A DNA stretch of 64,000 bases. It comes from Vibrio furnissii CIP 102972 (lineage in GTDB: Bacteria > Pseudomonadota > Gammaproteobacteria > Enterobacterales > Vibrionaceae). Shown in pieces: positions 51,855 through 59,633 of this stretch. Position numbers and translations under genes: made by a program. Every line of letters starts with the position of its first letter. The first letter of the stretch is position 1. Location of the stretch: positions 62,068 through 126,067 of the forward strand of contig NZ_ACZP01000022.1 of assembly GCF_000176175.1 (NCBI RefSeq). The letters are read 5' to 3'. A model generated the notes under the pieces. The model did not search any database and had not been told where the DNA came from. It saw nothing but the letters and a program-made list of their open reading frames with translations.

Positions 51855-53200
51855 CGAGCACCTCCTCCTTTGCCATCCGCAGTGAAGTAAACTTCCCAAG
51901 CTCGCTCCATAATGACCGGAGTGATGAGGGGATCACTTTCTTCAAATGCGATGATGTCTCGACTGATTCCGATTAAGTCTTTCGGCAAACAGGGATAAAA
52001 GCCCACTGCGTGTTGTCTGTGCAAACTGTACAGAACCTCAAAAGACGAAGCATGAACCTGTAAATTTCGATTAGAAGCCATTTCTTCCCACAATGCGTGG
52101 TATTCAGATTGCTCCAGAGGATGAAACTGAACTTTGTAACCTAGTCGACGCAAGAATGCTGGGTCACTGATTTTTTCCGGATCCAAGTTGGTCGAAAACG
52201 CCAGTGTTAATATAAAAGGAATGGTGATTTGTTGACCGTTGGGCAATGACAGATAGTCATAGAAGTATTCCATCGGAACGATCCAACGGTTAAGTAGAGT
52301 AGCCACTGGCATGGGCTGTCGCCCTAAATCATCGATGATGAAAATGCCGTTATTGGCCATCATTTGTAGTGGCGCCATCCAAACACGGTTATGCTCCGTG
52401 TGGTTCACTTCCAACATATCCATAGTGAGCTCCCCGCCCACTTGAATACTTGGTCGTTCACACAACACCCAGCGGCGGTCATATTGATCTTTGTACGACA
52501 GCGATTGATTCTGGTTGTTGGCATCCACCGCACGATGATGCTGCCGCGAGTACACCTTAATGATGTTCCCCATGGCATACACCGAATAAGGCACGAATAC
52601 CGATGTATTGAGAGAATTGAGAATGCGGGTGGCAACGAAGGTTTTCCCGGTCCCAGCATCGCCATAAAGGAGCAGCGCTCGACCCGAGTTAATCGCCGGC
52701 CCAAGCACCGAGACCAACCGCTCCGAACCAAAAACATCTTTCAGCGCAAATTCGACATCAGGACGCGTAATGATTTTAGAGCGAACATCTTGCGCCTGAA
52801 CCATGGCATTATAGTCTTCAAGAGATACAGGCGCCGGCCCGAGATACGCATCTTTCGTAAACGCCACGTCGGCTTCCCGCATACCGCTTTCCGATAAACC
52901 GTATCTCACGTGCCCTGATGTAGGATTGAGGTAGGAGGAGAGTTCCGCTTGAAAGACCTCTACCAGTGATTTTTGCCTTAAAACAGCAATCAAATCCTCA
53001 ATCATATGACTGTTGATCGCCATGTGCCGAGTCAACTGCAACACGTCCGATTTGGGATAAGCGGCCAGATGCTTTAACAGCAGGTTTTCTAACACGGCTT
53101 TCGGAACTTTAAGATCCTCAAATGATGTCGGAACCTTCGGCGCAGTTGCTTGAGGCGTCAGGGCGGATCGGTGAAGATCGTTGGATACCGCTGTTGCCAT
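51851..53200 (-). CDS. AAA ATPase with winged-helix-like N-terminus in the Tad locus
   Basis: This 449-residue protein has an AAA ATPase core. Walker A is LLYGDAGTGKTFVATRIL (near residues 178-195), Walker B is IFIIDDLGRQPMPVATLLNRW, and a sensor-1 type segment reads FILTLAFSTNLDPEK. Residues 45-115 (LQLTRHMAINSHMIEDLIAVLRQKSLVEV with VRYGLSESGMREA) look like a winged-helix fold. It is not one of the core tad genes described in Aggregatibacter, but it sits inside the operon between tadV and rcpC, with its stop overlapping rcpC. Its role in Flp biogenesis is unknown; remodelling or regulatory functions both fit. Confidence 0.8.
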   Translation of the reverse strand: MATAVSNDLHRSALTPQATAPKVPTSFEDLKVPKAVLENLLLKHLAAYPKSDVLQLTRHMAINSHMIEDLIAVLRQKSLVEVFQAELSSYLNPTSGHVRYGLSESGMREADVAFTKDAYLGPAPVSLEDYNAMVQAQDVRSKIITRPDVEFALKDVFGSERLVSVLGPAINSGRALLLYGDAGTGKTFVATRILNSLNTSVFVPYSVYAMGNIIKVYSRQHHRAVDANNQNQSLSYKDQYDRRWVLCERPSIQVGGELTMDMLEVNHTEHNRVWMAPLQMMANNGIFIIDDLGRQPMPVATLLNRWIVPMEYFYDYLSLPNGQQITIPFILTLAFSTNLDPEKISDPAFLRRLGYKVQFHPLEQSEYHALWEEMASNRNLQVHASSFEVLYSLHRQHAVGFYPCLPKDLIGISRDIIAFEESDPLITPVIMERAWEVYFTADGKGGGAR

Positions 53201-53227
53201 AATGACTCCTTGTCATGGTTGCGCTGT

Positions 53228-53752
53228 TTAAAAGTAGGCTTGTGCATATTGTGCTAAGGCAACACCAACAACGACAACTGGCGCAAAGGGCATAACAAGC
53301 TCAAGCTTGCGAGAACTTTCACGACGTAGTCTGCTATGGATAGGCCCCATAAGATAAACTCTGACGCCTACGACGCTAACCGACTCTTTGAACAGCAACA
53401 AATAGTTCAACATGCCGTACATCACACCGATAAAAATTGCACTCAAGCCAATGTAGAAGAACGTGTCTGCAAGATGCCCAAACCCAGTGAGAAAACCTAT
53501 CACCGCCAAAAGTTTCACGTCCCCAGGCGCCATCCACCCCGCCATGTGACACATCAAGGCAAGCACGAATACCATCAGCATTGCCCCTATCTGCCCCACA
53601 AACAGATCAAAGGTTTGGTCCAGTAACAGAGTTTGAATCACTCCTGCCAGCATCAACAACCCGAGCAGAACATTGGGTATACGATGCTGACGTGCATCGT
53701 ATACCCCAACAGTAATTAACAAACCCCAAATACAAATATTCATCTGAGTCAA
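53228..53752 (-). CDS. tadV: Tad prepilin peptidase TadV (CpaA)
   Basis: This 174-residue integral membrane protein is an aspartic prepilin peptidase of the short (CpaA/TadV) type. It has the catalytic aspartates in GVYDARQHRIPN (near residue 19) and MAPGDVKLLAVIGF (near residue 77). Six hydrophobic segments are expected. It would cleave the Flp pilin and the TadE/F pseudopilins after the conserved glycine. It follows the flp gene by 17 bases and precedes the AAA ATPase by 27. Confidence 0.92.
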   Translation of the reverse strand: MTQMNICIWGLLITVGVYDARQHRIPNVLLGLLMLAGVIQTLLLDQTFDLFVGQIGAMLMVFVLALMCHMAGWMAPGDVKLLAVIGFLTGFGHLADTFFYIGLSAIFIGVMYGMLNYLLLFKESVSVVGVRVYLMGPIHSRLRRESSRKLELVMPFAPVVVVGVALAQYAQAYF

Positions 53753-53769
53753 ACGATGACACTGCTAGT

Positions 53770-53946
53770 TCAAGAACCGGCATCAAAGTCAATACTTGTC
53801 AATTCGGATTGAAGAGTCGCACCCCATTGGTTAAAAATCGTTGCAAGACCAGCAACCAGCAAGCCAGCACCTACAACATATTCGACGACTGTCAACCCTT
53901 CCTCATCTTGCCAAAACTCTTTAACAACCTTAGTGAACTTATCCAT
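53770..53946 (-). CDS. flp: Flp pilin (major subunit of the Tad pilus)
   Basis: This 58-residue pilin reads MDKFTKVVKEFWQDEEG then LTVVEYVVGAGLLVAGLATIFNQWG. TadV cleavage is expected after Gly17 (EEG|LTVVEY), giving the Flp motif with Glu at +5 and Tyr at +6 followed by one hydrophobic helix. The tail is LQSELTSIDFDAGS. The start has AAGGAG eight bases upstream. It is the first gene of the operon, as in most Tad loci, and is short enough to be missed by length-filtered gene finding. Confidence 0.92.
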   Translation of the reverse strand: MDKFTKVVKEFWQDEEGLTVVEYVVGAGLLVAGLATIFNQWGATLQSELTSIDFDAGS

Positions 53947-54328
53947 ATCGTGGTCTCCTTACTGAATGGTTCTCTTAGAATCTAGATAGTTCTATCAATA
54001 GTAGTTAGGATTTTTTTGACCTCTTTTGGTACTTTTTTATTCACAAAACAACCAAAACATTGAAACAACTATCAACATAATGAATGAATAGACCGTAATG
54101 ATTTGGCATGATCCGTTACTTTCACTCGGTTTCATGCGTTGGCAATGGGGTGTTTTTGAGGATATTTTAGATTTAAATCGCGAATCGAAGTATCAGGCCA
54201 AATTTTCCGACAACACACATTCTCATGGATGAAACATCGTTCAGTGATTTACATTCCAGACTTGATTGAGCATCACTGCGAAACCGCGCCAAAACGCGTG
54301 ATTTGACCTCATACCTTTGGGGGGAAAC
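53947..54328. other. flp upstream region with repeated CTATCAA motif
   Basis: This 382-base AT-rich region separates flp from the divergent AraC-type gene and must hold both promoters. It has a perfect inverted repeat GATAG-TT-CTATC (53985-53996), 39 bases before the flp start. The motif CTATCAA occurs at 53992-53998 and again at 54069-54075, 77 bases apart, so a regulator could bind both. No coding frame is supported here. Confidence 0.5.
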
Positions 54329-55153
54329 TTGCACTTTTTGGTCGTGATTCTAGGCTTACTACAAAACCCGGCTTTCCAACGGGTTATTCATGAAAACAAT
54401 GTGAGCACGACGATGACAGGGAAACACGAGGGGCACTGGCTGGGAAGCCCGGTAAACTTTTTACCTAGGCGAGTTCAAGACGTGTGTCGACATCATTTTG
54501 ATTTAGTGGAGCATGGGAACGACGTGTCCATTCTCAGTGAACCGGATATTCACTATGCGCTCTTTTTCTATCAAAAGGATCGCGGACAAGAATTACTCCT
54601 CACCGCATTGAAAATGTGCGCCAATCTTCATAAGTATCTGATTATCATTCATGACGGTTCGTATAAAAATGCGATTGGTCGCCACGAAGCCATTTTTGGT
54701 TTGATGGATATTTCTCGCGATGATCCCTCAATCATTCTGGTCTCTTTGTGTGAGAAATTGGAGCTCAGTTTTGATCAGCAGGTGTTTGACCCCAAACTGC
54801 CCCACAGCCCAACATCACCCACAAGCATGAGCAAAGAAATGCTGGACATTCTTCGCTACATCGACCTCAACATTACCAAAGAAATTCGTGAGGAAGACAT
54901 CGCCAATTATTGCCACTACTCCGTCTCTTACTTCTCGAAATTGTTCCACAAAGTCATCGGTGTCAGTTTCCGCGATTACATTTGCAACAAGCGAATTGCC
55001 ATGGCGAAGCGTTTACTGGTAGATGAGAAAAACGCGAAAATCGCCTTCATCGCGTATCAATGCGGCTATCGGGATGTGTCCTATTTTTCGCGCATTTTTA
55101 AAAAGAAAACCGGCATTAGCCCTGGCGTATTCCGTCAGCTTCACGCGTCATAA
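54329..55153 (+). CDS. AraC-family regulator divergent from the Tad locus
   Basis: This protein of about 274 residues has a C-terminal AraC-type DNA-binding domain with two helix-turn-helix parts: EEDIANYCHYSVSYFSKLFHKVIGVSFRDYI and AFIAYQCGYRDVSYFSRIFKKKTGISPGVFRQL. The N-terminal 170 residues do not resemble a known sensor that I recognise. The start is uncertain: a TTG at 54329 follows GGGGGG at short spacing, while a TTG at 54317 and an ATG at 54413 are also in frame. Its place next to the flp promoter makes it a candidate regulator of the pilus genes; this is inferred from position. Confidence 0.78.
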   Translation: MHFLVVILGLLQNPAFQRVIHENNVSTTMTGKHEGHWLGSPVNFLPRRVQDVCRHHFDLVEHGNDVSILSEPDIHYALFFYQKDRGQELLLTALKMCANLHKYLIIIHDGSYKNAIGRHEAIFGLMDISRDDPSIILVSLCEKLELSFDQQVFDPKLPHSPTSPTSMSKEMLDILRYIDLNITKEIREEDIANYCHYSVSYFSKLFHKVIGVSFRDYICNKRIAMAKRLLVDEKNAKIAFIAYQCGYRDVSYFSRIFKKKTGISPGVFRQLHAS

Positions 55154-55340
55154 ATTCTGTAACTGGGTGTGAGTAATGCTTCCCCAGGGCAAAACAAACT
55201 GCTAGAGTTAACAATAAATTAACATAACAATAACGTACCTAATCTGGGCGGTTTTAATGATGAACTCATAGACCGTGAACCATCGTGAAACACTGCGCAG
55301 CAAAGGTATCACTGTTTTGCCAATAACATGGAGTTAGAGA

Positions 55341-57026
55341 ATGATTCAGCCTAACGAGTTACGCAAACCGACCTGTGCTCTCCCCCCACCCAACGAGATG
55401 ATTTTAAAATGGGCCAAGGAACGCCCTAATGAAGTCTATCTCAAGCAAATAATTAATCGCCAATTTGTCGAGTTTACCTACGCCGAAGTGGCCGATCAGG
55501 CATTGCGTCTTGCCTCTGCGCTAAGCGATTTAGGCGCGCAGCCTGGCGATAAAATCGCGTTGGTCTCAAAAAACTGTGCCGAATGGTTCATCTGCGATCT
55601 GGCGATGATGCTGGGTGATTTTGTCAGTGTCCCGATTTTTCCAACCGCGGGTGCTGAGACCATCGAATACTGTGTGACGCACAGTGAAAGTAAAATCCTC
55701 ATTGCTGGCAAACTTGACGATGCCAACCCTACGGCGCAGGTTCTGGCCGAGATGCCGGATCTCATCAGCATTGCTTTGCCCTACGATTCAGCGCCGCAAT
55801 GTCAGCATCACTTTCATGATTTGATTGCGCACTACCCGCCGAGCGAAAAGCGCCCTCAACATGACGATGAAAAAGTGATGTCTTTGGTTTACACCTCTGG
55901 CACTTCGGGCCTCCCCAAAGGCGCAATGCTGACCTTTGGCGCGTTCAGTTGGTCAGTGCAGCAACTGATTCGTCATATCGGTATCCAAGAGGGGGACCGC
56001 CTGTTCTCGTATCTGCCTTTGGCGCACATCACTGAACGAGTTTATATTTTTGGTTCATCGATCCAAGGCGGCGTGCCAACCGCGTTCCCCGAATCACTCG
56101 ATACCTTTATCGAAGATGTGAAGATGCAGCGTCCGACGCTGTTTATTTCGGTGCCAAGGCTCTGGACGTTGTTCCAACAACGCATTCAAGATAAATTGCC
56201 GCAGAAGAAGCTCGATATTCTGCTCAAAATCCCGTTGATCAACACGCTGATCAAACGTAAGTTAGCTGATGGGCTTGGATTGGATCAAGCGCGCGTACTG
56301 GGGTGTGGTTCAGCCCCTGTCTCCCCAGCATTATTGCATTGGTATCACCGCTTAGGACTGAATATCACGGAAGCGTGGGGCATGACCGAATCCTTTGCAT
56401 ACAGCACCATCAACTACCCATTCCGCGCGGATAAAATCGGCACCGTCGGACAAGCCGGCCCCGGCATCAATCTGAAAATTGCCCCTGATGGTGAGATCAT
56501 GGTGCTCGGCAAAGGGTTATTTTCTGGTTACTACAAAAACGACATTGCGACGCAGGAGTCTTTCGATAAAGAAGGCTGGCTGCACACGGGCGATATCGGC
56601 TCACTTGACGCCGATGGGTACCTGACGATTCAAGGTCGTAAGAAAGACACTTTCAAAACCGCCAAAGGCAAATTCGTCTCTCCGGTTCCGATAGAGAACA
56701 AATTGTTTGAGTACAGCCGCGTAGAGATGATGTGTTTGATTGGCCTCGGCTTACCGGCTCCGATTCTGCTGGTGGTGCCGCATCATTTTACCAACTTTGA
56801 TCGCGCTCGCTATGAACGCACGACCCATAAAGTGATCGCTAAGATCAACCAGGAGCTGGAGTCGCATGAACAGATCAAAGGCGTCTTGATGATCAAAACG
56901 CCATGGAGCATCGAAAACGGGATTTTGACCCCCACGTTGAAGATCAAACGCCACGTGCTGGAACAGAAATACCACGACGTCGGCCAAAACTGGCCCAAAG
57001 GGCAATTGGTGGTGTGGGAAGAGTAA
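55341..57026 (+). CDS. AMP-dependent long-chain acyl-CoA synthetase-like enzyme
   Basis: This 561-residue adenylate-forming enzyme has the A3 motif SLVYTSGTSGLPKGAML (near residue 188), the A5 motif TEAWGMTE (near residue 345), and the A7-A8 region GWLHTGDIGSLDADGYLTIQGRKKDTFKTAKGKFVSP. The latter has the conserved Asp, Arg and Lys positions. The overall form resembles long-chain fatty acyl-CoA synthetases of the FAA1/LACS branch rather than FadD. The fatty acid used is unknown. The start has GGAG upstream and a terminator follows, so it is a single-gene unit beside the Tad regulator. Confidence 0.85.
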   Translation: MIQPNELRKPTCALPPPNEMILKWAKERPNEVYLKQIINRQFVEFTYAEVADQALRLASALSDLGAQPGDKIALVSKNCAEWFICDLAMMLGDFVSVPIFPTAGAETIEYCVTHSESKILIAGKLDDANPTAQVLAEMPDLISIALPYDSAPQCQHHFHDLIAHYPPSEKRPQHDDEKVMSLVYTSGTSGLPKGAMLTFGAFSWSVQQLIRHIGIQEGDRLFSYLPLAHITERVYIFGSSIQGGVPTAFPESLDTFIEDVKMQRPTLFISVPRLWTLFQQRIQDKLPQKKLDILLKIPLINTLIKRKLADGLGLDQARVLGCGSAPVSPALLHWYHRLGLNITEAWGMTESFAYSTINYPFRADKIGTVGQAGPGINLKIAPDGEIMVLGKGLFSGYYKNDIATQESFDKEGWLHTGDIGSLDADGYLTIQGRKKDTFKTAKGKFVSPVPIENKLFEYSRVEMMCLIGLGLPAPILLVVPHHFTNFDRARYERTTHKVIAKINQELESHEQIKGVLMIKTPWSIENGILTPTLKIKRHVLEQKYHDVGQNWPKGQLVVWEE

Positions 57027-57056
57027 CCATTCCTTCATCATTGCTATCAACACCAC

Positions 57057-57081
57057 AAGGGAGCTATTGCTCCCTTTTTGA
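57057..57081 (+). terminator. Terminator after the acyl-CoA synthetase gene
   Basis: AAGGGAGC-TATT-GCTCCCTT is followed by T residues, 30 bases after the stop. Confidence 0.9.
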
Positions 57082-57089
57082 TGTCATGA

Positions 57090-57281
57090 CTATAAGTAAC
57101 GCTGATAGTCGTGTGAAGTGTTGTGTGACGACTCCAAACCCATGTCTTTTTGCAAATGTGCACTCTCTGGTAATGAAGCTACTTTTCGACGAGATGTCCT
57201 GTTCAACCACACCGCCTTCATAAAGCTTGATAAGCGGTTAATCCACGTCTTTTTCTGGGTGAGTTTGATCGCTCGTTCCAT
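57090..57281 (-). CDS. DUF1127 micro-protein, copy 1
   Basis: This 63-residue basic protein has the DUF1127 pattern, though somewhat degenerate: TSRRKVASLPESAHLQKDMGLESS, comparable to the usual R..LxxLpdhlLkDIGl. DUF1127 proteins are small, arginine-rich and in some bacteria act in RNA handling or in phosphate and carbon control. The start has AGGAG at seven-base spacing. It is divergent from a GcvA-like LysR gene across 99 bases, an arrangement repeated 1.2 kb further on. Confidence 0.8.
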   Translation of the reverse strand: MERAIKLTQKKTWINRLSSFMKAVWLNRTSRRKVASLPESAHLQKDMGLESSHNTSHDYQRYL

Positions 57282-57380
57282 TGATTTACTCCTGTATCCT
57301 GCACTCTCTTATGCGTATTATGGATAGCACGACCTCGTGACACGAACGATCATTTCCACCACCGACTATAAGCAGAGATT

Positions 57381-58286
57381 ATGGACAATCGACTGAAGCA
57401 CTTAGCTGGTCTGCGTTATTTTGAAGCCGCCGCTCGCCTGCGCAGTTACAGCGCTGCCGCGGCGGAATTATTTATCTCTCAAGCTGCGGTCAGTCAAAAG
57501 ATTCGGCAATTGGAAGATGCATTGGGCTGTCAGCTTTTTGTGCGCCAAGGGCGCGAAATGCACCTCACCAAACCGGGTGAAACGCTCTACCAACAAGTCA
57601 GTAGTGGCTTTGAAAAAATCATCACCGGACTCAATCAAATTCAGAGTGAACCCGTTGAAGGGGTGCTGTGTGTGCGAACACCACCATCATTTGCGTCACG
57701 TTGGTTAATGCCCCGCCTATGGAAGTTCACCATGGAGCATCCTTATATTCCGATTCGTCTCATCACTGATTGCGACACTCCCAATATTCGCCACAGCGCG
57801 ATTGATGTCGCGATCTGGCAAGGCAATGAAACGGTCACCGACAGCGAACTGGATCAAGAAATATTGTTCGAAGAACCCGTCTATCCGTTTTGTTCTCCCG
57901 AGCTGGCTCAGTCAATGCAGTTCTCCCAACCCGAACAACTGCTGAACTGCTGGTTAATTCACTTCGACTCACAGACTTTCCCCTGGTCGAACTGGTTTCA
58001 AGCTGCACACGTCGCCATGAAGAAGGAGGCGGTGCAGTGGATGGAAGTCAGCACCTTCGACATGGCATTGAATGCCGTCATTGCAGGGCATGGTGCCTGC
58101 TTGGCCACTGATAGCTTAGCGGGTGATTTTGTCGCCCGAGGCTTATTGGTGAAACCGTTTGCCATCGGCCTCACGCCCGGCGTGCGCTATAGCTTAATCA
58201 GCGATCCCGCCTCGTCCCGCGCAGCCCGCATTCATGCGTTTAGTGATTGGCTGCGACGAGAGCTGAAACAACAAGCACCGCTTTAA
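57381..58286 (+). CDS. GcvA-like LysR-family regulator, copy 1
   Basis: This 301-residue regulator has the LysR helix-turn-helix RYFEAAARLRSYSAAAAELFISQAAVSQKIRQLEDALG (about residues 12-49), GCQLFVRQGREMHLT, and the effector domain from VEGVLCVRTPPSFASRWLMPRL onward. The form (TPPSFASRWLMPRL, DVAIWQGNE) is that of the GcvA/AmpR branch. It lies divergent from a DUF1127 gene and ends overlapping the second DUF1127 gene by four bases, tail to tail. It is paralogous to the LysR gene at 58588. Confidence 0.88.
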   Translation: MDNRLKHLAGLRYFEAAARLRSYSAAAAELFISQAAVSQKIRQLEDALGCQLFVRQGREMHLTKPGETLYQQVSSGFEKIITGLNQIQSEPVEGVLCVRTPPSFASRWLMPRLWKFTMEHPYIPIRLITDCDTPNIRHSAIDVAIWQGNETVTDSELDQEILFEEPVYPFCSPELAQSMQFSQPEQLLNCWLIHFDSQTFPWSNWFQAAHVAMKKEAVQWMEVSTFDMALNAVIAGHGACLATDSLAGDFVARGLLVKPFAIGLTPGVRYSLISDPASSRAARIHAFSDWLRRELKQQAPL

Positions 58287-58489
58287 CGCCAAAAATATTT
58301 ATTGGCTTCTGCTTGTACCTGATCCTGTTCAAGGCCTAAGTCTTTGAGTAAGTGGGGTGGTAGCTCACGTAGCTGACGACGCGTCCGGTAGTTGTGGCGC
58401 CACTGCATGAGTTGACTCAAGAATGCGTTAAGTGAATCACGTGGTATTTCATGGTGAGTGCTGGATGTTTCAGTGTGAGTTACGTTCAT
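58283..58489 (-). CDS. DUF1127 micro-protein, copy 2
   Basis: This 68-residue protein has a clear DUF1127 domain: WRHNYRTRRQLRELPPHLLKDLGLEQDQVQAEANKYFWR at the C-terminus, preceded by a polar N-terminal extension. The LPPHLLKDLGL motif is intact, more so than in copy 1. The start follows AGGGGG. It is divergent from a GcvA-like LysR gene across 98 bases and ends within the last codon of the first LysR gene. Role unknown; RNA-related functions have been proposed for the family. Confidence 0.85.
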   Translation of the reverse strand: MNVTHTETSSTHHEIPRDSLNAFLSQLMQWRHNYRTRRQLRELPPHLLKDLGLEQDQVQAEANKYFWR

Positions 58490-58587
58490 AAGTCCCCCTT
58501 GAACCCTGATTTGTTATGGCTAATAATCGTCATTAATCATTCAGGCGACAAACGATAGATTTTGCTATTGAGTTAAGGAAAACTAAT

Positions 58588-59520
58588 GTGAGTGAACGTA
58601 TCCCGCCTTTTCAAGGACTGTTCTATTTTTATACGGCTGCGGAAACGGGCAGTTTTAAACTGGCGGCCGAACGGTTATTTGTGACGCCAGCGGCGATCAG
58701 CCAACAGATCCGTTTACTGGAAGAGTGGTTGGGCGCTGAACTCTTCATTCGCCAGCACCGCAAGATCCTGCTGACCCATGAAGGCACCATTTTGTATCAC
58801 CAAGCGCAAAAAGGCTTTGCTCACTTGCAGGAAGGGATTCGGCTGATCAACCAAGATCCGGCACCGCATCAGCTATCCATTTCCACCCTACCCTCGTTTG
58901 CTCAACACTGGCTGGTGCCACGGATTGGTGATTTTCGCGCGCAACATCCGGAAATCTCACTGCTGATCGAACCCACCAGCGATTTGGTCAATTTTCAAGA
59001 TTCTAGTGTGGATGTTTGCATTCGCTACGGCAGTGGCGATTATAAGAACGTGCGTTCAGAATGGTTGATGGACGAAGTGCTCTATCCTGTTTGCCACCCG
59101 ATTTATCAGCAGCAGCACAAGATTTATCAGCTCGATGATCTGGTGCGTGCCGACCTGATTGAGGATATCTGGCCCGACATGGATTGGGGCGTGTGGCTTC
59201 GTAACCTTGGCTATGACAGCAGTAAACCAACGCTGCAATACAACGGCTCGCAGTTTGTGCTCGAAGGTGCACTCGCCGTTCAAGGCGTTGCGTTGGTGAA
59301 GCACGCGACGGTCTGTCGCTACATCGAAGAAGGGAAGTTGGTGCAGATTGGCAATGTGGCGTTAAAGCCGCGTTTTCAGTTCTATTTATGTGCGCCAAAT
59401 GGTTATTTCAAGCGTCCAAAGATTCAAGCGTTTCATCAATGGTTGCGTTCAGAAATTACTCAGTTTCAGCAGCGTTATCCCTACACTGGCGAAGTTCGTG
59501 ACACACAGTTTGATCGCTAA
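58588..59520 (+). CDS. GcvA-like LysR-family regulator, copy 2
   Basis: This 310-residue protein starts with GTG (AAGGA seven bases upstream). It has the winged helix YFYTAAETGSFKLAAERLFVTPAAISQQIRLLEEWLGAELF and the effector domain starting at QLSISTLPSFAQHWLVPRIGDF. DVCIRYGSGDYKNVRSEWL is typical of GcvA-like members. It is divergent from DUF1127 copy 2. The first LysR gene of this pair has the same arrangement, suggesting a duplicated two-gene module in which each regulator controls the neighbouring micro-protein. Confidence 0.88.
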   Translation: MSERIPPFQGLFYFYTAAETGSFKLAAERLFVTPAAISQQIRLLEEWLGAELFIRQHRKILLTHEGTILYHQAQKGFAHLQEGIRLINQDPAPHQLSISTLPSFAQHWLVPRIGDFRAQHPEISLLIEPTSDLVNFQDSSVDVCIRYGSGDYKNVRSEWLMDEVLYPVCHPIYQQQHKIYQLDDLVRADLIEDIWPDMDWGVWLRNLGYDSSKPTLQYNGSQFVLEGALAVQGVALVKHATVCRYIEEGKLVQIGNVALKPRFQFYLCAPNGYFKRPKIQAFHQWLRSEITQFQQRYPYTGEVRDTQFDR

Positions 59521-59573
59521 GTGCTGAGGTACTGCTGGCAACGCAGTCGTCCGTCCTCTCAAATGGCGCCAAA

Positions 59574-59611
59574 AGAAAAAGCCCCGTCAGCTTTCGCTCA
59601 CGGGGCTTTGT
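59574..59611. terminator. Terminator after fusA2
   Basis: GCCCCGT and ACGGGGC form a strong stem with a loop of about 12 bases. On the minus strand it is followed by TTTTTCTTTT, and on the plus strand by TTTGTTGTT, so it can act for both convergent genes. Confidence 0.88.
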
Positions 59612-59633
59612 TGTTAAGTGCTTCGCTTAAGAA

